64,000 bases of DNA from Grimontia sedimenti (GTDB lineage Bacteria > Pseudomonadota > Gammaproteobacteria > Enterobacterales > Vibrionaceae), in assembly GCF_011045095.1 (NCBI RefSeq), contig NZ_JAALDL010000018.1, positions 1-64,000 of the forward strand. The letters run 5' to 3'. The translations under genes and the position numbers were made by a program. Under the pieces are notes generated by a model. It saw only the letters and a list, made by a program, of their open reading frames with translations, did no database searches and had not been told where the DNA came from. Positions 8,722 through 18,651 of this stretch are shown here, one piece after another (the stretch's first letter is position 1; the number at the start of each line of letters is the position of its first letter).

Positions 8722-10334
8722 TCAAGCGTTGATCTTGAACTTCGACAATTGACTGCGTCCAGTGTCGCTCAGAGATTTCACCTTGTCGCTCAGTCCCAGT
8801 GTATCTTCTGACGCTTCGCGGTTGGTGTGAGAAATATCGCTGACATTGACTACACTGCGGGCTACTTCCTGAGAAGCGCTGGCTTGCTGTGAGGTGGATG
8901 CTGCCACTGCGGTGTTCATTTGCTCCAATTCATTGATCAGCTGAGATAGCGCCGTCAGCTGAGTTTGGGCAAGTCTTGCCTGCTCAAGGCTTTGTGCGGT
9001 TTTGTCTGTACCGCTGCTCATGATCTTCGCGGCGACTTGAGCACGCTCCTGCAGCCTCTCGATGATGGCGTTGATTTGAGTTGTCGACTCCTTCGTGGAG
9101 TGCGCAAGCTTACGTACCTCATCTGCTACCACCGCAAACCCTCGGCCTGCGCTCCCTGCACGTGCTGCTTCAATCGCGGCATTGAGCGCCAACAGGTTAG
9201 TTTGCTCAGAGATGTCGTTAATCACAGTGACCACATCGCTGATTTGGTCGCTTGATGCGGCCAGCTCACGGATGCTTCTTTCAGCATCAATCACATCGTC
9301 ATTAACCTGCTCAAACTTACCCAGAGAGGCAGAAAGAGATGCTTCAGCTTCTGTCACCAGCTTACGGGAGTGACGCGTACTCTCTTGTGCATTAAGTGTG
9401 CTGGATTCAACATCCTTGATAGCAGAGGACATTTCTTCCATCGCACTGGCCACTAAATCCAGCTCCTGGCTTTGGTTGCGAATGCCATCCGTAGAGCGGT
9501 TCGCCAAATCAGCCATGGTTTTGCTGTCGCAATCTAACTGAAGCAGCGTGGAATCCACGTTGGAAAGCAGACCTTGCAATTGCTCACAAGCAGTGTTGAG
9601 GTTACGTGACATTTCGCCCAGCTCGTCAGTGCTGTTGACGTTGGCGCGAGCGGTTAAATCACCACCAGCGACCACGCTCAGTGCACGCTGAATTTCACGT
9701 ACTGAATTGACTAGCATGCGGGAGAGCATGGTTGCCAGCAGCACCAGAATAGCGGTGACACACAGGGCAAAAATGCAGCCTGTGAGGTTTCTTTCCATAC
9801 CAGTGTCTCTAAGTCATCAACGTAGAGGCCAGTACCAATCAGCAACCCCCAAGGTTCATAGCGTTTTACGGCGCTGACTTTTTCCAAAGGCTCTTTACCG
9901 CCCGGTTTTGGGAACCAGTAGCTGGTAAAACCGCCCTCTACTGGCTGGGCAACACGACGGAAATCTCTGAGAAGCAGGTTTCCCTTACTGTCTCGGAAGC
10001 TATTGAAATCTTTACCGAGCAGACTTTTCGCGCCTGCCAGCATGATGCCTTTTTTATCGATAGCGAAGAAATAACCGTCCGCACCAAAAGTTAACGGCTG
10101 GATGGCGGCCATCGCTTTCTCACGACCAGCTTCGGAGGGATCACTCTGATAATGACTGTCGATTATTTGCGTCGCCAGCTCGATGGTTTGCATTAAGCTA
10201 GATTTTCTCTCCAATAGGAGGTCTTTATGCAGGCTTCTCGCTTGGAAAGCTGTTAGCAGGACAATGCTAATCACTGAGATGCATACAATAAGTAGCAACT
10301 TATATCGCACAGATAGATTTTCAACAAATTTCAT
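8722..10334 (-). pseudogene. Methyl-accepting chemotaxis protein (sCache_2, HAMP, MA), one frameshift
   Basis: Two overlapping frames make one chemoreceptor. From ATG 10334: a short tail, TM1 (about residues 11-30), then a periplasmic single-Cache (sCache_2) domain ending in [20 protein letters not shown]. The second frame continues with TM2 ([18 protein letters not shown]), HAMP, and the signalling domain with the conserved hairpin tip [18 protein letters not shown] and [15 protein letters not shown]. It ends without a CheR-binding pentapeptide. Adding one A in the A-rich stretch at 9788-9794 joins the frames into a 537-residue protein. As written, the receptor would stop just after the ligand domain. 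It lies inverted between recC and recB. Confidence 0.88.
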
Positions 10335-10778
10335 ACTTAGTATATCCGTGTATTTAGATGTCCGTAACGAAAATGAAACACGAAGGGTTACTTAATTAGA
10401 GCAAACTATCAATAGATAGACTCGTAATGATAATTGTTTTTGATTGATCTGCTTCGCAGACTTATTTTTCATTACATAAAATGTCCAGTTTCTGCAACGT
10501 GGTTGTAAAGGAAGTCGATAATTTCAGCGTGTGCAGTCCAATGACAAAATGTCACGGTATTAATATCTCTACACAAACTGCGTGTTTTTGACTCAGATAA
10601 CTTGCTTAAAGAAAGAGTTTCAACGCCTGCATTCCTTCATTCGCCTCTATGGAAATGGAATGAGTATTTATCGTGGAATTGGCCTCGAATTGAACCGAAC
10701 AATGAACTCTGAAAGCGAGCATTTTCAGGTGGTTTGGGTATAAACTAGGGACATTATTTCCCTTTGAGCCAACAGTGC
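10335..10778. other. Intergenic region, chemoreceptor / recB
   Basis: This 444-base gap holds the upstream regions of the minus-strand chemoreceptor and plus-strand recB. It is AT-rich near the chemoreceptor. I see no gene, RNA or strong repeat. A weak Fur-box-like sequence at 10423-10441 is discussed among the rejected items. Confidence 0.5.
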
Positions 10779-13700
10779 ATGCCAACCCAACTTCTTGACC
10801 CCATGTTATTTCCTCTACACGGACAGAGACTGATTGAAGCGTCTGCTGGTACGGGGAAAACCTTCACCATTGCGGGTCTGTATTTACGACTACTGTTGGG
10901 GCATGGCAGCGAAGATACAGCGCACGCTTCGCCGCTGAGTGTCGATCAGATTCTGGTGGTGACCTTTACCGAAGCGGCCACTCAGGAGCTTCGTGATCGT
11001 ATCCGCGCGCGTATCCATGATGCCCGTCTCGCGTTCAGTCGAGGGCACAGCGAAGATCCGGTGATCAAACCGCTACTGGAAGAGGTGCAGGATTATTCAC
11101 ACGCAGAGCGTTTGCTTCTGCAAGCCGAGCGCCAGATGGATGAAGCGGCGATCTACACCATTCATGGTTTCTGTCAGCGTATGCTGACCCAAAATGCTTT
11201 CGAGTCTGGCAGCCTGTTTACCAATGAGTTCATTACTGATGAGAGCGCTTTACGCGAACGTGCGGTGTCGGATTACTGGCGACGTCAGTTCTATCCATTG
11301 CCCAAATCGCTTGCCGGTGTCGTGCGGGGTTACTGGGAATCTCCACTGTCACTGTTGAAAGACATTAGCACTTATCTCTCAGGACCTCTGGTCACCATCA
11401 AGGCGCCGGATATGCCGGAAAACCTCGTTGACTTGCATCAGGAGAACCTGGCCAAAATCGAAGAGTTAAAAAGACTGTGGCGAGAAGCTGTCGCTGATCT
11501 TGAAGCTTTGATCTCAGGATCAGGCGTTGATAAACGCAGCTACAGTAAAAAATCGCTGCCAAACTGGCTTTCTGAAGTTACGGACTGGGCGTCCTGTTCA
11601 ACAACTAGCTATGAATTGCCGAAAAACCTTGAGCGCTTTTCTGCGTCAATGCTGACAGAAAAAACTAAGAAAGGCGAAGTGCCGGCGCATCCGATTTTTG
11701 ACGCGATTGATAAGCTAGTGGCCAACCCACCAACACTGAAAGATGCGTTGACGGCAAACGCCATTCGTCAGGTGAGAACATTACTGGCTCAGGAAAAACG
11801 ACGCTTTGGTTGGTTGTCATTCGATGACTTGCTGTCACAGCTTTCATCGGCACTGGAAAGTGACAGTGAAGGCATTCTGGCTGAGCGTATCCGCACATTA
11901 TATCCGGTCGCCATGATTGACGAATTCCAGGATACCGACCCTCAGCAATACCAAATATTCAGCGATATTTATGCCGAGCAGCCTGAATGTGGCCTCTTTA
12001 TGATTGGGGACCCTAAGCAGGCGATTTATGCTTTCCGTGGTGCTGATATTTTCACTTACATCCATGCACGCCGTCAGGTAGCCGACCATTACAACCTTGG
12101 CACCAACTGGCGCTCAACAGCAGGCGTGGTAAAAGCGGTCAATCATGTCTTTGAAAATGCGGAATCGCCTTTTATCTATAACGAAGATATTCCTTTTACT
12201 GCTGTCGCTTACTCGCCGGGCGCTGATGAACGCTATTGGGAAGTCAATGGCAGTCAACAAGCCTCGATGACCCTTTGGCTGGATGAAACGGCAGATCTGG
12301 TTTCGAAAGCGGATTATGAAAAGCAAATGGCTCATGCCACGGCGAGTAACATCCGCGAAGTGCTGACGAAAGCGCAGGAAGGTAAAGCGCATTTCTGCAA
12401 AGGCGACAAACGCAAGCCTATTCATGCCGGAGACATCGCAGTGCTGGTGAGAACCGGTAGCGAAGCAGCCAAAGTAAAGATTGCACTGGCAAGGCAGGGC
12501 ATTGCTTCTGTTTATCTCTCGAACCGCGACAGCGTGTTCTCAAGCCATCTGGCAGCGGATGTTCAAAGGCTACTTGCTGCCGTACTGACGCCTGATAGTG
12601 AGCGAACACTTCGTGCTGCACTGGCAAGTGGCCTATTTGCGCTGACGGCCAGTGAAATCGATACCTTGAACCATGACGAAAAAGCGTGGGAGAGGGCGGT
12701 GATGGAGTTTTCTACCTACCAAACGGTATGGTTTACACGAGGTGTGATGCCCATGCTACGTCAGGTGATGCAACGCCGTGGTATCGCGGAACGCTTACTT
12801 TGTGAAGACAATGGTGAGCGGGCACTCACTGATCTGATGCATCTAGGCGAACTTTTGCAGCAGGCAAGTCAGACATTGGATAGCCATCATGCCCTTATCC
12901 GTTGGCTGGCTGACCATATCGACAACCCTAACGGCAACAGTGAAGAGCAGCAGGTGCGTTTGGAGTCTGAGCGTGACTTGGTGCAAATCGTCACCATCCA
13001 CAAATCTAAAGGTCTGGAATACGACCTGGTTTACTTACCGTTCGCCTGCAATTTCCGTCCGTCAGACAGACCATTTTTCCATGATGAAGACCATACGCCA
13101 GTGCTGTCGTTGACTGAACCTGACTTTGCTATTGAACAGGCAGATAAAGAGCGTTTGGCCGAAGATCTCCGACTCGTTTATGTTGCTCTGACCCGTGCAG
13201 TTTACGGCTGCTTTATCGGTTTGGCACCGCTCAAAGATGGGAGAAAATCTTCCGGTGATACCGGGCTTCATAAATCGGCACTGGGTTACCTGATTCAAAA
13301 AGGTGAAGCATCAGATGCTGCGGGGTTGGTTGCTGCGGTTGATTCGTTAGCAGCAAGTTGCGACGGCATTGAGAAAACCGCACCACCTAAAGTGGTGGAC
13401 GGCAAACTGGAGCCAGAGTTGGCTGATGATGACGTCATTGAAGCGCGAACCTTCGAAGGACGTATCCGCCGTGATTGGCGCCTGACCAGTTATTCCGGTT
13501 TGGTGAAGCAAGGCCACAGTAGTGCGCTGCCTGATTTACCTGCCTTTGATATTGATGCCGCTGAAGAGCAGCACGATGAAAGCGAGATGGAGACTGACAG
13601 CGCACCAACTATATTCCAGTTTCCGAAAGGTGCCCGTCCGGGTACTTTCCTGCACACCTTGTTTGAGAACGTTGAGTTTGGGCAAGACATGTTCAGCGAA

Positions 13701-14360
13701 GAAGTGGCCGAAATGATCCGCCATCACCTGCTGCTCGAAAACTACGAAGAAACCTGGATACCTGTATTGCAGAAACTGCTGTCTGATGTCGTCTCGCAGC
13801 CGCTTAACGATGAAGGGCTGATGTTGTCTGAGGTGGACGAACCCGCAAGATTGACAGAGATGGAATTCGTAATGCCGGTGGAAAGACTTGATAGTGGCCG
13901 TGTGAACCGGTTAATTGCCGAGCATGATCCTCTGTCGGCGCAGGCTGGTGATCTTCACTTTGACACCGCCAGTGGCATGCTGAAAGGTTTTATCGACTTA
14001 GTGTTCTGCTGGCAGGGACGTTATTACGTATTGGACTGGAAGTCGAACTATCTTGGAGATTCGCCTGCCGATTACACTGAGGAGGCGCTGGCAGATGCCA
14101 TGGCGGATCACCGCTACGATTTCCAATACCAGATTTACTCACTCGCTCTGCATCGTTTCCTGCGTCAGCGTATACCTGATTACTCGCCTGAGCGCCATCT
14201 TGGCGGTGTTTTCTATCTTTTTGTTCGTGGTATTGAAGCGGGTACTCGCCATGGCATTTTTTACACTTCACCTTCCCTTGAGCTTCTCGATGGTCTTGAC
14301 GCCATTTTTTCAGGCGAAGGACAGCTTTCTGATGGAGAGAGCCTAAATGGCGACAAGTGA
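10779..14360 (+). CDS. recB: Exodeoxyribonuclease V beta subunit RecB
   Basis: RecB is the 3'-5' helicase and the sole nuclease of RecBCD, processing double-strand breaks for RecA loading. The 1193-residue protein has the UvrD-like Walker A motif EASAGTGKTFTIAGLYLR near residue 25, motif II MIDEFQDTDPQQYQIF, GDPKQAIYAFRGADIF, and the late helicase motifs VTIHKSKGLEYDLVYLPF and LVYVALTRA. The C-terminal nuclease domain shows GTFLHTLFENVEF and the catalytic YYVLDWKSNYLGD (Asp and Lys). I chose the ATG at 10779 on family length; a TTG five codons upstream is in frame. recD overlaps its end by 14 bases, so the two are translationally coupled. Confidence 0.96.
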   Translation: MPTQLLDPMLFPLHGQRLIEASAGTGKTFTIAGLYLRLLLGHGSEDTAHASPLSVDQILVVTFTEAATQELRDRIRARIHDARLAFSRGHSEDPVIKPLLEEVQDYSHAERLLLQAERQMDEAAIYTIHGFCQRMLTQNAFESGSLFTNEFITDESALRERAVSDYWRRQFYPLPKSLAGVVRGYWESPLSLLKDISTYLSGPLVTIKAPDMPENLVDLHQENLAKIEELKRLWREAVADLEALISGSGVDKRSYSKKSLPNWLSEVTDWASCSTTSYELPKNLERFSASMLTEKTKKGEVPAHPIFDAIDKLVANPPTLKDALTANAIRQVRTLLAQEKRRFGWLSFDDLLSQLSSALESDSEGILAERIRTLYPVAMIDEFQDTDPQQYQIFSDIYAEQPECGLFMIGDPKQAIYAFRGADIFTYIHARRQVADHYNLGTNWRSTAGVVKAVNHVFENAESPFIYNEDIPFTAVAYSPGADERYWEVNGSQQASMTLWLDETADLVSKADYEKQMAHATASNIREVLTKAQEGKAHFCKGDKRKPIHAGDIAVLVRTGSEAAKVKIALARQGIASVYLSNRDSVFSSHLAADVQRLLAAVLTPDSERTLRAALASGLFALTASEIDTLNHDEKAWERAVMEFSTYQTVWFTRGVMPMLRQVMQRRGIAERLLCEDNGERALTDLMHLGELLQQASQTLDSHHALIRWLADHIDNPNGNSEEQQVRLESERDLVQIVTIHKSKGLEYDLVYLPFACNFRPSDRPFFHDEDHTPVLSLTEPDFAIEQADKERLAEDLRLVYVALTRAVYGCFIGLAPLKDGRKSSGDTGLHKSALGYLIQKGEASDAAGLVAAVDSLAASCDGIEKTAPPKVVDGKLEPELADDDVIEARTFEGRIRRDWRLTSYSGLVKQGHSSALPDLPAFDIDAAEEQHDESEMETDSAPTIFQFPKGARPGTFLHTLFENVEFGQDMFSEEVAEMIRHHLLLENYEETWIPVLQKLLSDVVSQPLNDEGLMLSEVDEPARLTEMEFVMPVERLDSGRVNRLIAEHDPLSAQAGDLHFDTASGMLKGFIDLVFCWQGRYYVLDWKSNYLGDSPADYTEEALADAMADHRYDFQYQIYSLALHRFLRQRIPDYSPERHLGGVFYLFVRGIEAGTRHGIFYTSPSLELLDGLDAIFSGEGQLSDGESLNGDK

Positions 14361-16344
14361 AAAACTCAACGCGCTGTACAAGCGAAAAGCCATCAGAGCT
14401 ATCGACCGCCAGTTTTCCCAGTTTATCGGTGAGCAACTCGGCGACGTTGAATCTCCCATGGTGGGCTGGGCGGCTTTAGTCAGCTTTGAGCTGGGTAAAG
14501 GTAATGTCTGTGTTGATCTTGCAGCATTAGACAGCGCTAGACTCTTTGACTTGATGCCCGCGGAATCCGCGGAACTTGCCATCTTTATGACACCTGAAAA
14601 TGCGCTCGCGTTGGTGTCCGCATCTCCGGTTGTCGGTGATGGAAGTGTACCGACACCTATGGTGCTGAGTGGTTCCCGCCTCTACCTTCATCGTTATTGG
14701 GCTGCAGAACGTCTGGTGACTAACGAAATTACAGCACGTGCCACTGAGCTTCCTTTGCCGATGACGCTGCGTGGCGTGTTGGACGATCTTTTCCTGCCGG
14801 ATATGGCTTTGCTTCGTGGGTTCTACAACACATGGGAAGAGAGCGAAAAAGCTGAGAAACTGGTCGATTTCTTCGACATCACTGATTTGACTCAGGTTGA
14901 TGTAGATGCTCTGAAAACGGCGTTAGATTCAGAGGCAACGGATGCTCAGGTGCTGAGTCTGGTGCCGGAAACCTCACGATTGAACTGGCAAAAAGTCGCG
15001 GCAGCTGTGGCGCTGAGTTATCGCTTTGCAGTGATCTCCGGCGGCCCTGGAACAGGGAAGACGACAACAGTGGCGAAGCTTCTGGCGGCTATCGTCAGCA
15101 GTAGCGACAACCCGAATGGTCCTGAAATCAAGCTGGTGGCACCGACGGGGAAAGCGGCAAACCGCTTGACCGAATCCATTGGAAAGGCCGTTGCGGCATT
15201 GCCGGTGAGCAATGAGGTGAGAGACAAAATTCCGACTCAGGCATCAACCATTCACCGACTGCTTGGTGCTATTCCAAACCGTGTTGAGTTTCGACATCAT
15301 GCTGGCAATCGGCTTCACCTTGATGTGCTTGTGGTCGATGAAGCATCGATGGTTGATTTGCCTATGATGGCCCGATTGCTCGCGGCATTGCCCCAGCATG
15401 CCAGAGTGATTCTTCTGGGAGACCGTGACCAGTTAGCTTCTGTAGAGGCGGGTGCGGTGTTGGGTGATATCTGTCTGCATGCCGGAAGTGGTTTTAGTGC
15501 TGAACGCGCAAAGACCTTAGCTTCACTGACAGGTTTTCGTTTGCCGCAGGAAGCCTCCGTGCCTGCTGTGTCTGATGGCGTGTGTTTGCTGCGAAAAAGC
15601 TACCGCTTCCATGCTAAATCCGGTGTTGGCCAACTGGCTTATGCCATTAATGCCGGCGAAACACGCTGGGTTGAAAGGGTGCTGCAACAAGGCTTTAGTG
15701 ATATCGCCCTTCATGATCTTGATGGCGATGTGTATGGCGAAGCCATTGCTATGGTGGTCAATGGGTACCGCGGCTATCTTTCGGCATTATCAGAGGGTGC
15801 AGACAACCGCACCTTGCTGAAACATTTCTCTGATATCCGTCTGCTGTGTGCGCTTTCAGATGGCCCGTTTGGAGTTAAAGGCTTGAACACAGCGATTGAA
15901 AAAGCGCTAACTAAAGTGGAGCTTATCGCACCAGGAGAAGAGATTTTCTACCCGGGGAGGCCAATTATGGTGACACAGAACGACCACGGCCTTGGTTTGT
16001 ACAACGGCGATATCGGCATTGTGGTGAAGCAGGAAGAAGGACTTCGCGTGGTGTTTGAAATGGCGGACGGTTCAGTAAAAGCCTTTCTGCCAAGCCGTCT
16101 TCCTGAGCATCAAACTGCCTACGCAATGACGATTCACAAATCCCAGGGGTCTGAATTCAGTCATACCATTTTGATGTTGCCACCTACCCCGACCCCCGTC
16201 ATGACAAGAGAGCTGGTGTATACCGGTGTGACACGGGCAAAAGACAGATTGGATGTTTATGCCACCCGCACCAGTTTGGCGCGGGCGGTGAAACGGAAAA
16301 CGCAGCGGTTTAGCGGCTTGGCAGACGCATTACACGTCCGTTAA
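14347..16344 (+). CDS. recD: Exodeoxyribonuclease V alpha subunit RecD
   Basis: RecD is the fast 5'-3' helicase of RecBCD and controls its nuclease and Chi response. The 665-residue protein has Walker [20 protein letters not shown] near residue 235, motif [16 protein letters not shown], the [19 protein letters not shown] block, and C-terminal [17 protein letters not shown] and [16 protein letters not shown], all superfamily 1B helicase motifs. The ATG lies inside the last codons of recB. Its 3' end overlaps the convergent argA by 35 bases, so the two messages have complementary ends. Confidence 0.96.
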   Translation: MATSEKLNALYKRKAIRAIDRQFSQFIGEQLGDVESPMVGWAALVSFELGKGNVCVDLAALDSARLFDLMPAESAELAIFMTPENALALVSASPVVGDGSVPTPMVLSGSRLYLHRYWAAERLVTNEITARATELPLPMTLRGVLDDLFLPDMALLRGFYNTWEESEKAEKLVDFFDITDLTQVDVDALKTALDSEATDAQVLSLVPETSRLNWQKVAAAVALSYRFAVISGGPGTGKTTTVAKLLAAIVSSSDNPNGPEIKLVAPTGKAANRLTESIGKAVAALPVSNEVRDKIPTQASTIHRLLGAIPNRVEFRHHAGNRLHLDVLVVDEASMVDLPMMARLLAALPQHARVILLGDRDQLASVEAGAVLGDICLHAGSGFSAERAKTLASLTGFRLPQEASVPAVSDGVCLLRKSYRFHAKSGVGQLAYAINAGETRWVERVLQQGFSDIALHDLDGDVYGEAIAMVVNGYRGYLSALSEGADNRTLLKHFSDIRLLCALSDGPFGVKGLNTAIEKALTKVELIAPGEEIFYPGRPIMVTQNDHGLGLYNGDIGIVVKQEEGLRVVFEMADGSVKAFLPSRLPEHQTAYAMTIHKSQGSEFSHTILMLPPTPTPVMTRELVYTGVTRAKDRLDVYATRTSLARAVKRKTQRFSGLADALHVR

Positions 16345-17668
16345 GTGCGAGGGTCAGTATCTTGGAGCGGCGCTGCAGGTTGTAAAGTTCTTGCTTGGCA
16401 TCCGGCAGTGCAGTGACATCGGCTTCTACAAACCCGTGCTCACGGAACCAGTGAATACTGCGGGTGGTCAGCACAAAAATCGTTTTGATACCCGATTGCA
16501 CCGCCTGCTGCTGGATATATTGAAGCAGGTTGGTGCCGCGGTCGCTATCACGGTATTCAGGATGAACGGCAACACAGGCCATTTCTGCTGTTTGTGACTC
16601 GGGGTAAGGGTAAAGTGCCGCACAACCAATGATTCGCTCATCTCTATCAATCACAGTAAAGCGCGGAATCTCCTGCTCCAGTTGCTCCCGTGAGCGTCTT
16701 ACCAGAATACCTTGTTCTTCTAAAGGGCGGATAAGTTCCAGGATGCCACCGATATCATCAATAGTGGCCTGACGGATACGTTCGGCGCTTTCTGTGACAA
16801 TCTGCGTTCCGATACCTTCCACGGAGAAGAGTTCCTGAATCAGTGAACCATCGACTTTATAACTGAGAAGGTGGCTTCTTGGCACGCCTGAACGGCATGC
16901 CGCGACGGCACCACGTAAGAAGCGAACGGTACCGGAGTTCTCATCACCCGCAGTGGCGCGCTGGCGCAGAATTTCTTCTGCCTGATGTGGGAATAGTTCT
17001 GACAGCACATTGCCATTAGGACCAATCACACCTTGCAGCGAACAAAAACCAATCAGCTTGTCAGCATTCAGGCGAATCGCCAACTGTGTGGCGACTTCTT
17101 CGGAGGTCAGGTTAAAACATTCCCCGGTGACGGAGCTGGCAACAGGGCCTAAAAGAACGATCGAGTGCTGATCGAGTTGGCGGTGTATACCGTCGATATC
17201 GATCCTGCGGATCCGTCCGCTATGGCAGTAGTCCACACCTTCGTCGACACCCAGTGGTTGTGCAATCACAAAGTTCCCGCTGACCACGTTGATCTGCGCG
17301 CCAGCCATGGGCGTGTTATTTAGACTCATGGAAAGGCGGGCAGTGATATCGAGTTGTAGCTGACCTGCAGCTTGTTTTACCACTTCGAGTGCAGCTGAAT
17401 CTGTGACACGAACACCTTTATGGTAAGGCGTCTCAACCCCTTGCTTAGCGAGGTTCTGGCTGATTTGAGGACGGGCGCCGTACACCAATACCAGCCGCAA
17501 ACCCAGGCTGTTAAGAAGAGCTATATCATTGACAATATTGCCGAAGTTGGGGTCTGCAATCGCCTCACCACCTAGCATGACCACGATGGTTTTGTTCTGG
17601 TGTGCGTTCACATAAGGCGCTGATTGCCTAAATCCATTTACGAGTGCTGTACTGCGAAGTTTCAACAC
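16310..17668 (-). CDS. argA: Amino-acid N-acetyltransferase (N-acetylglutamate synthase)
   Basis: ArgA acetylates glutamate with acetyl-CoA, the first step of arginine synthesis, and is feedback-inhibited by arginine. The 452-residue protein has an N-terminal amino-acid-kinase-like domain ([32 protein letters not shown]) that binds arginine, and a C-terminal GNAT acetyltransferase domain from about residue 300 ([19 protein letters not shown] is the acetyl-CoA loop region). The start is a GTG at 17668 with GGAG a few bases upstream, giving the usual N-terminus [20 protein letters not shown]. Two ARG boxes lie just upstream. The convergent overlap with recD is noted there. Confidence 0.95.
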   Translation of the reverse strand: MLKLRSTALVNGFRQSAPYVNAHQNKTIVVMLGGEAIADPNFGNIVNDIALLNSLGLRLVLVYGARPQISQNLAKQGVETPYHKGVRVTDSAALEVVKQAAGQLQLDITARLSMSLNNTPMAGAQINVVSGNFVIAQPLGVDEGVDYCHSGRIRRIDIDGIHRQLDQHSIVLLGPVASSVTGECFNLTSEEVATQLAIRLNADKLIGFCSLQGVIGPNGNVLSELFPHQAEEILRQRATAGDENSGTVRFLRGAVAACRSGVPRSHLLSYKVDGSLIQELFSVEGIGTQIVTESAERIRQATIDDIGGILELIRPLEEQGILVRRSREQLEQEIPRFTVIDRDERIIGCAALYPYPESQTAEMACVAVHPEYRDSDRGTNLLQYIQQQAVQSGIKTIFVLTTRSIHWFREHGFVEADVTALPDAKQELYNLQRRSKILTLALNGRVMRLPSR

Positions 17669-17683
17669 CTTACTCCATAATTG

Positions 17684-17718
17684 TGACTTTATATGCTGTG
17701 ATAGTGACTAATTATTCT
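17684..17718. promoter_or_regulatory. Tandem ARG boxes (ArgR operator) upstream of argA
   Basis: Two matches to the ArgR half-operator TGAATWWWWATTCA: TGACTTTATATGCT at 17684-17697 (11 of 14) and TGACTAATTATTCT at 17705-17718 (12 of 14). Their starts are exactly 21 bases apart, the spacing of paired 18-bp ARG boxes with a 3-base gap in E. coli. They begin 16 bases upstream of the argA start codon. Confidence 0.75.
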
Positions 17719-17841
17719 TGGTTTGGCAAGGGTCGTGACACGGCTTCAAACATTGAATGCCTGATTTGGTCGGCAGTGATGTCCTTTTTATAATAGTATT
17801 GTTAGTAATTGAGAGTTTGTCTCTTATTTGAGAGTTGATTT

Positions 17842-18186
17842 GTGGGTATCGTCGGACAATCTTTAACGCTTTTCGTCGTGTTGATTTCGGGGGCCATTGG
17901 TTACCTGGTGGCAAATGATATTCCTATCTTCACTGAAGTGGACCAAACAACCATCTACGGTGAATGGGTTGAGCAGGGTGTTCCGTCGTACGCTGCGGAC
18001 AAGTTCGAGGTGCGGAAAGATGGTATCTACATAAAAGGTGCCCGCACGACCAGTTACTATGAGTTTACTGGCAGCAAACTCATCTATACGGTGGGAAATA
18101 ATACTTACCTTTACACCGTGGAAGATAAAAATACGTTACAAAGAGAAAAGCCTTACCACTACAGCACACCGTTTACGAAACGTTGA
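17842..18186 (+). CDS. DUF2850-like membrane-anchored protein
   Basis: A 114-residue protein. Residues 5-25 are one hydrophobic helix (LTLFVVLISGAIGYLVA), with the rest predicted outside the cytoplasm. The exported part holds TTIYGEWVEQGVPSYAADKF and EFTGSKLIYTVGNNTYLY, which resembles DUF2850, a small family largely confined to Vibrionaceae and of unknown function. The gene uses GTG at 17842, with only a weak purine stretch before it. It is divergent from argA and the same position between argA and mltA is familiar for vibrios (recollection, not checked). Confidence 0.7.
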   Translation: MGIVGQSLTLFVVLISGAIGYLVANDIPIFTEVDQTTIYGEWVEQGVPSYAADKFEVRKDGIYIKGARTTSYYEFTGSKLIYTVGNNTYLYTVEDKNTLQREKPYHYSTPFTKR

Positions 18187-18193
18187 TGTTCAA

Positions 18194-18415
18194 TCAATAG
18201 TTTGCGGGTAACACTCTCAAAAGTTCCGTCACGGGACACAAGCCAAGTGCCACACGGCGAATCCGATCTGCAATATCTTCATTCCCACCGAGGCATCGGC
18301 GAATGCTGTTATTGATCATTTCATCACTGCTACCGTCACTGGCTAACGTGCGAATCCATTGATACTCGATAGAGTCAGTGTCTAGCAGCGTTTTACGTCC
18401 TACTTTTAAGTCCAT
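18194..18415 (-). CDS. Small conserved-looking protein of unknown function
   Basis: A 73-residue acidic-to-neutral soluble protein starting MDLKVGRKTLLDTDSIEYQW, with SSDEMINNSIRRCLGG in the middle and two cysteines. I do not recognise a domain. The ATG at 18415 is chosen because AAGGAG lies 7 bases upstream; an earlier in-frame ATG at 18436 lies upstream of that site and is less likely. The clear ribosome site argues that it is real. It lies convergent to the DUF2850 gene (8-base gap) and divergent from mltA. Confidence 0.65.
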   Translation of the reverse strand: MDLKVGRKTLLDTDSIEYQWIRTLASDGSSDEMINNSIRRCLGGNEDIADRIRRVALGLCPVTELLRVLPANY

Positions 18416-18651
18416 ACCGTACTCCTTTACGAACATGTTTAGTTTTTAAGACATTTTCTTTTCATTGGATTTAAACGAATTTCTATGACAGAAATGTGAC
18501 AAAGTGTTTCAAAGTTCGGTGCATATGCTTTCGATCGCATTATATCTCCCAGTGATTTTGAGGGTTTATGCGGTCTATCTCGCCTTTTGATTGCAGAAAA
18601 GGCGGGGTTCTGTCACCCTCTTTTTCATTGTTTTCTGATTCAGGATGACCT

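Noticed and set aside
8722-10334. Mobile-element origin of the chemoreceptor between recC and recB
   Set aside because: No transposase, target-site duplication or terminal inverted repeats are visible at its edges.
10423-10441. A Fur-box-like sequence upstream of the chemoreceptor
   Set aside because: Only about 13 of 19 positions match, the right half is a plain T run, and AT-rich DNA gives such matches by chance.
13990-14436. A 148-codon minus-strand frame across the recB/recD junction
   Set aside because: It lies wholly inside two well-supported genes and has no protein-like motif.
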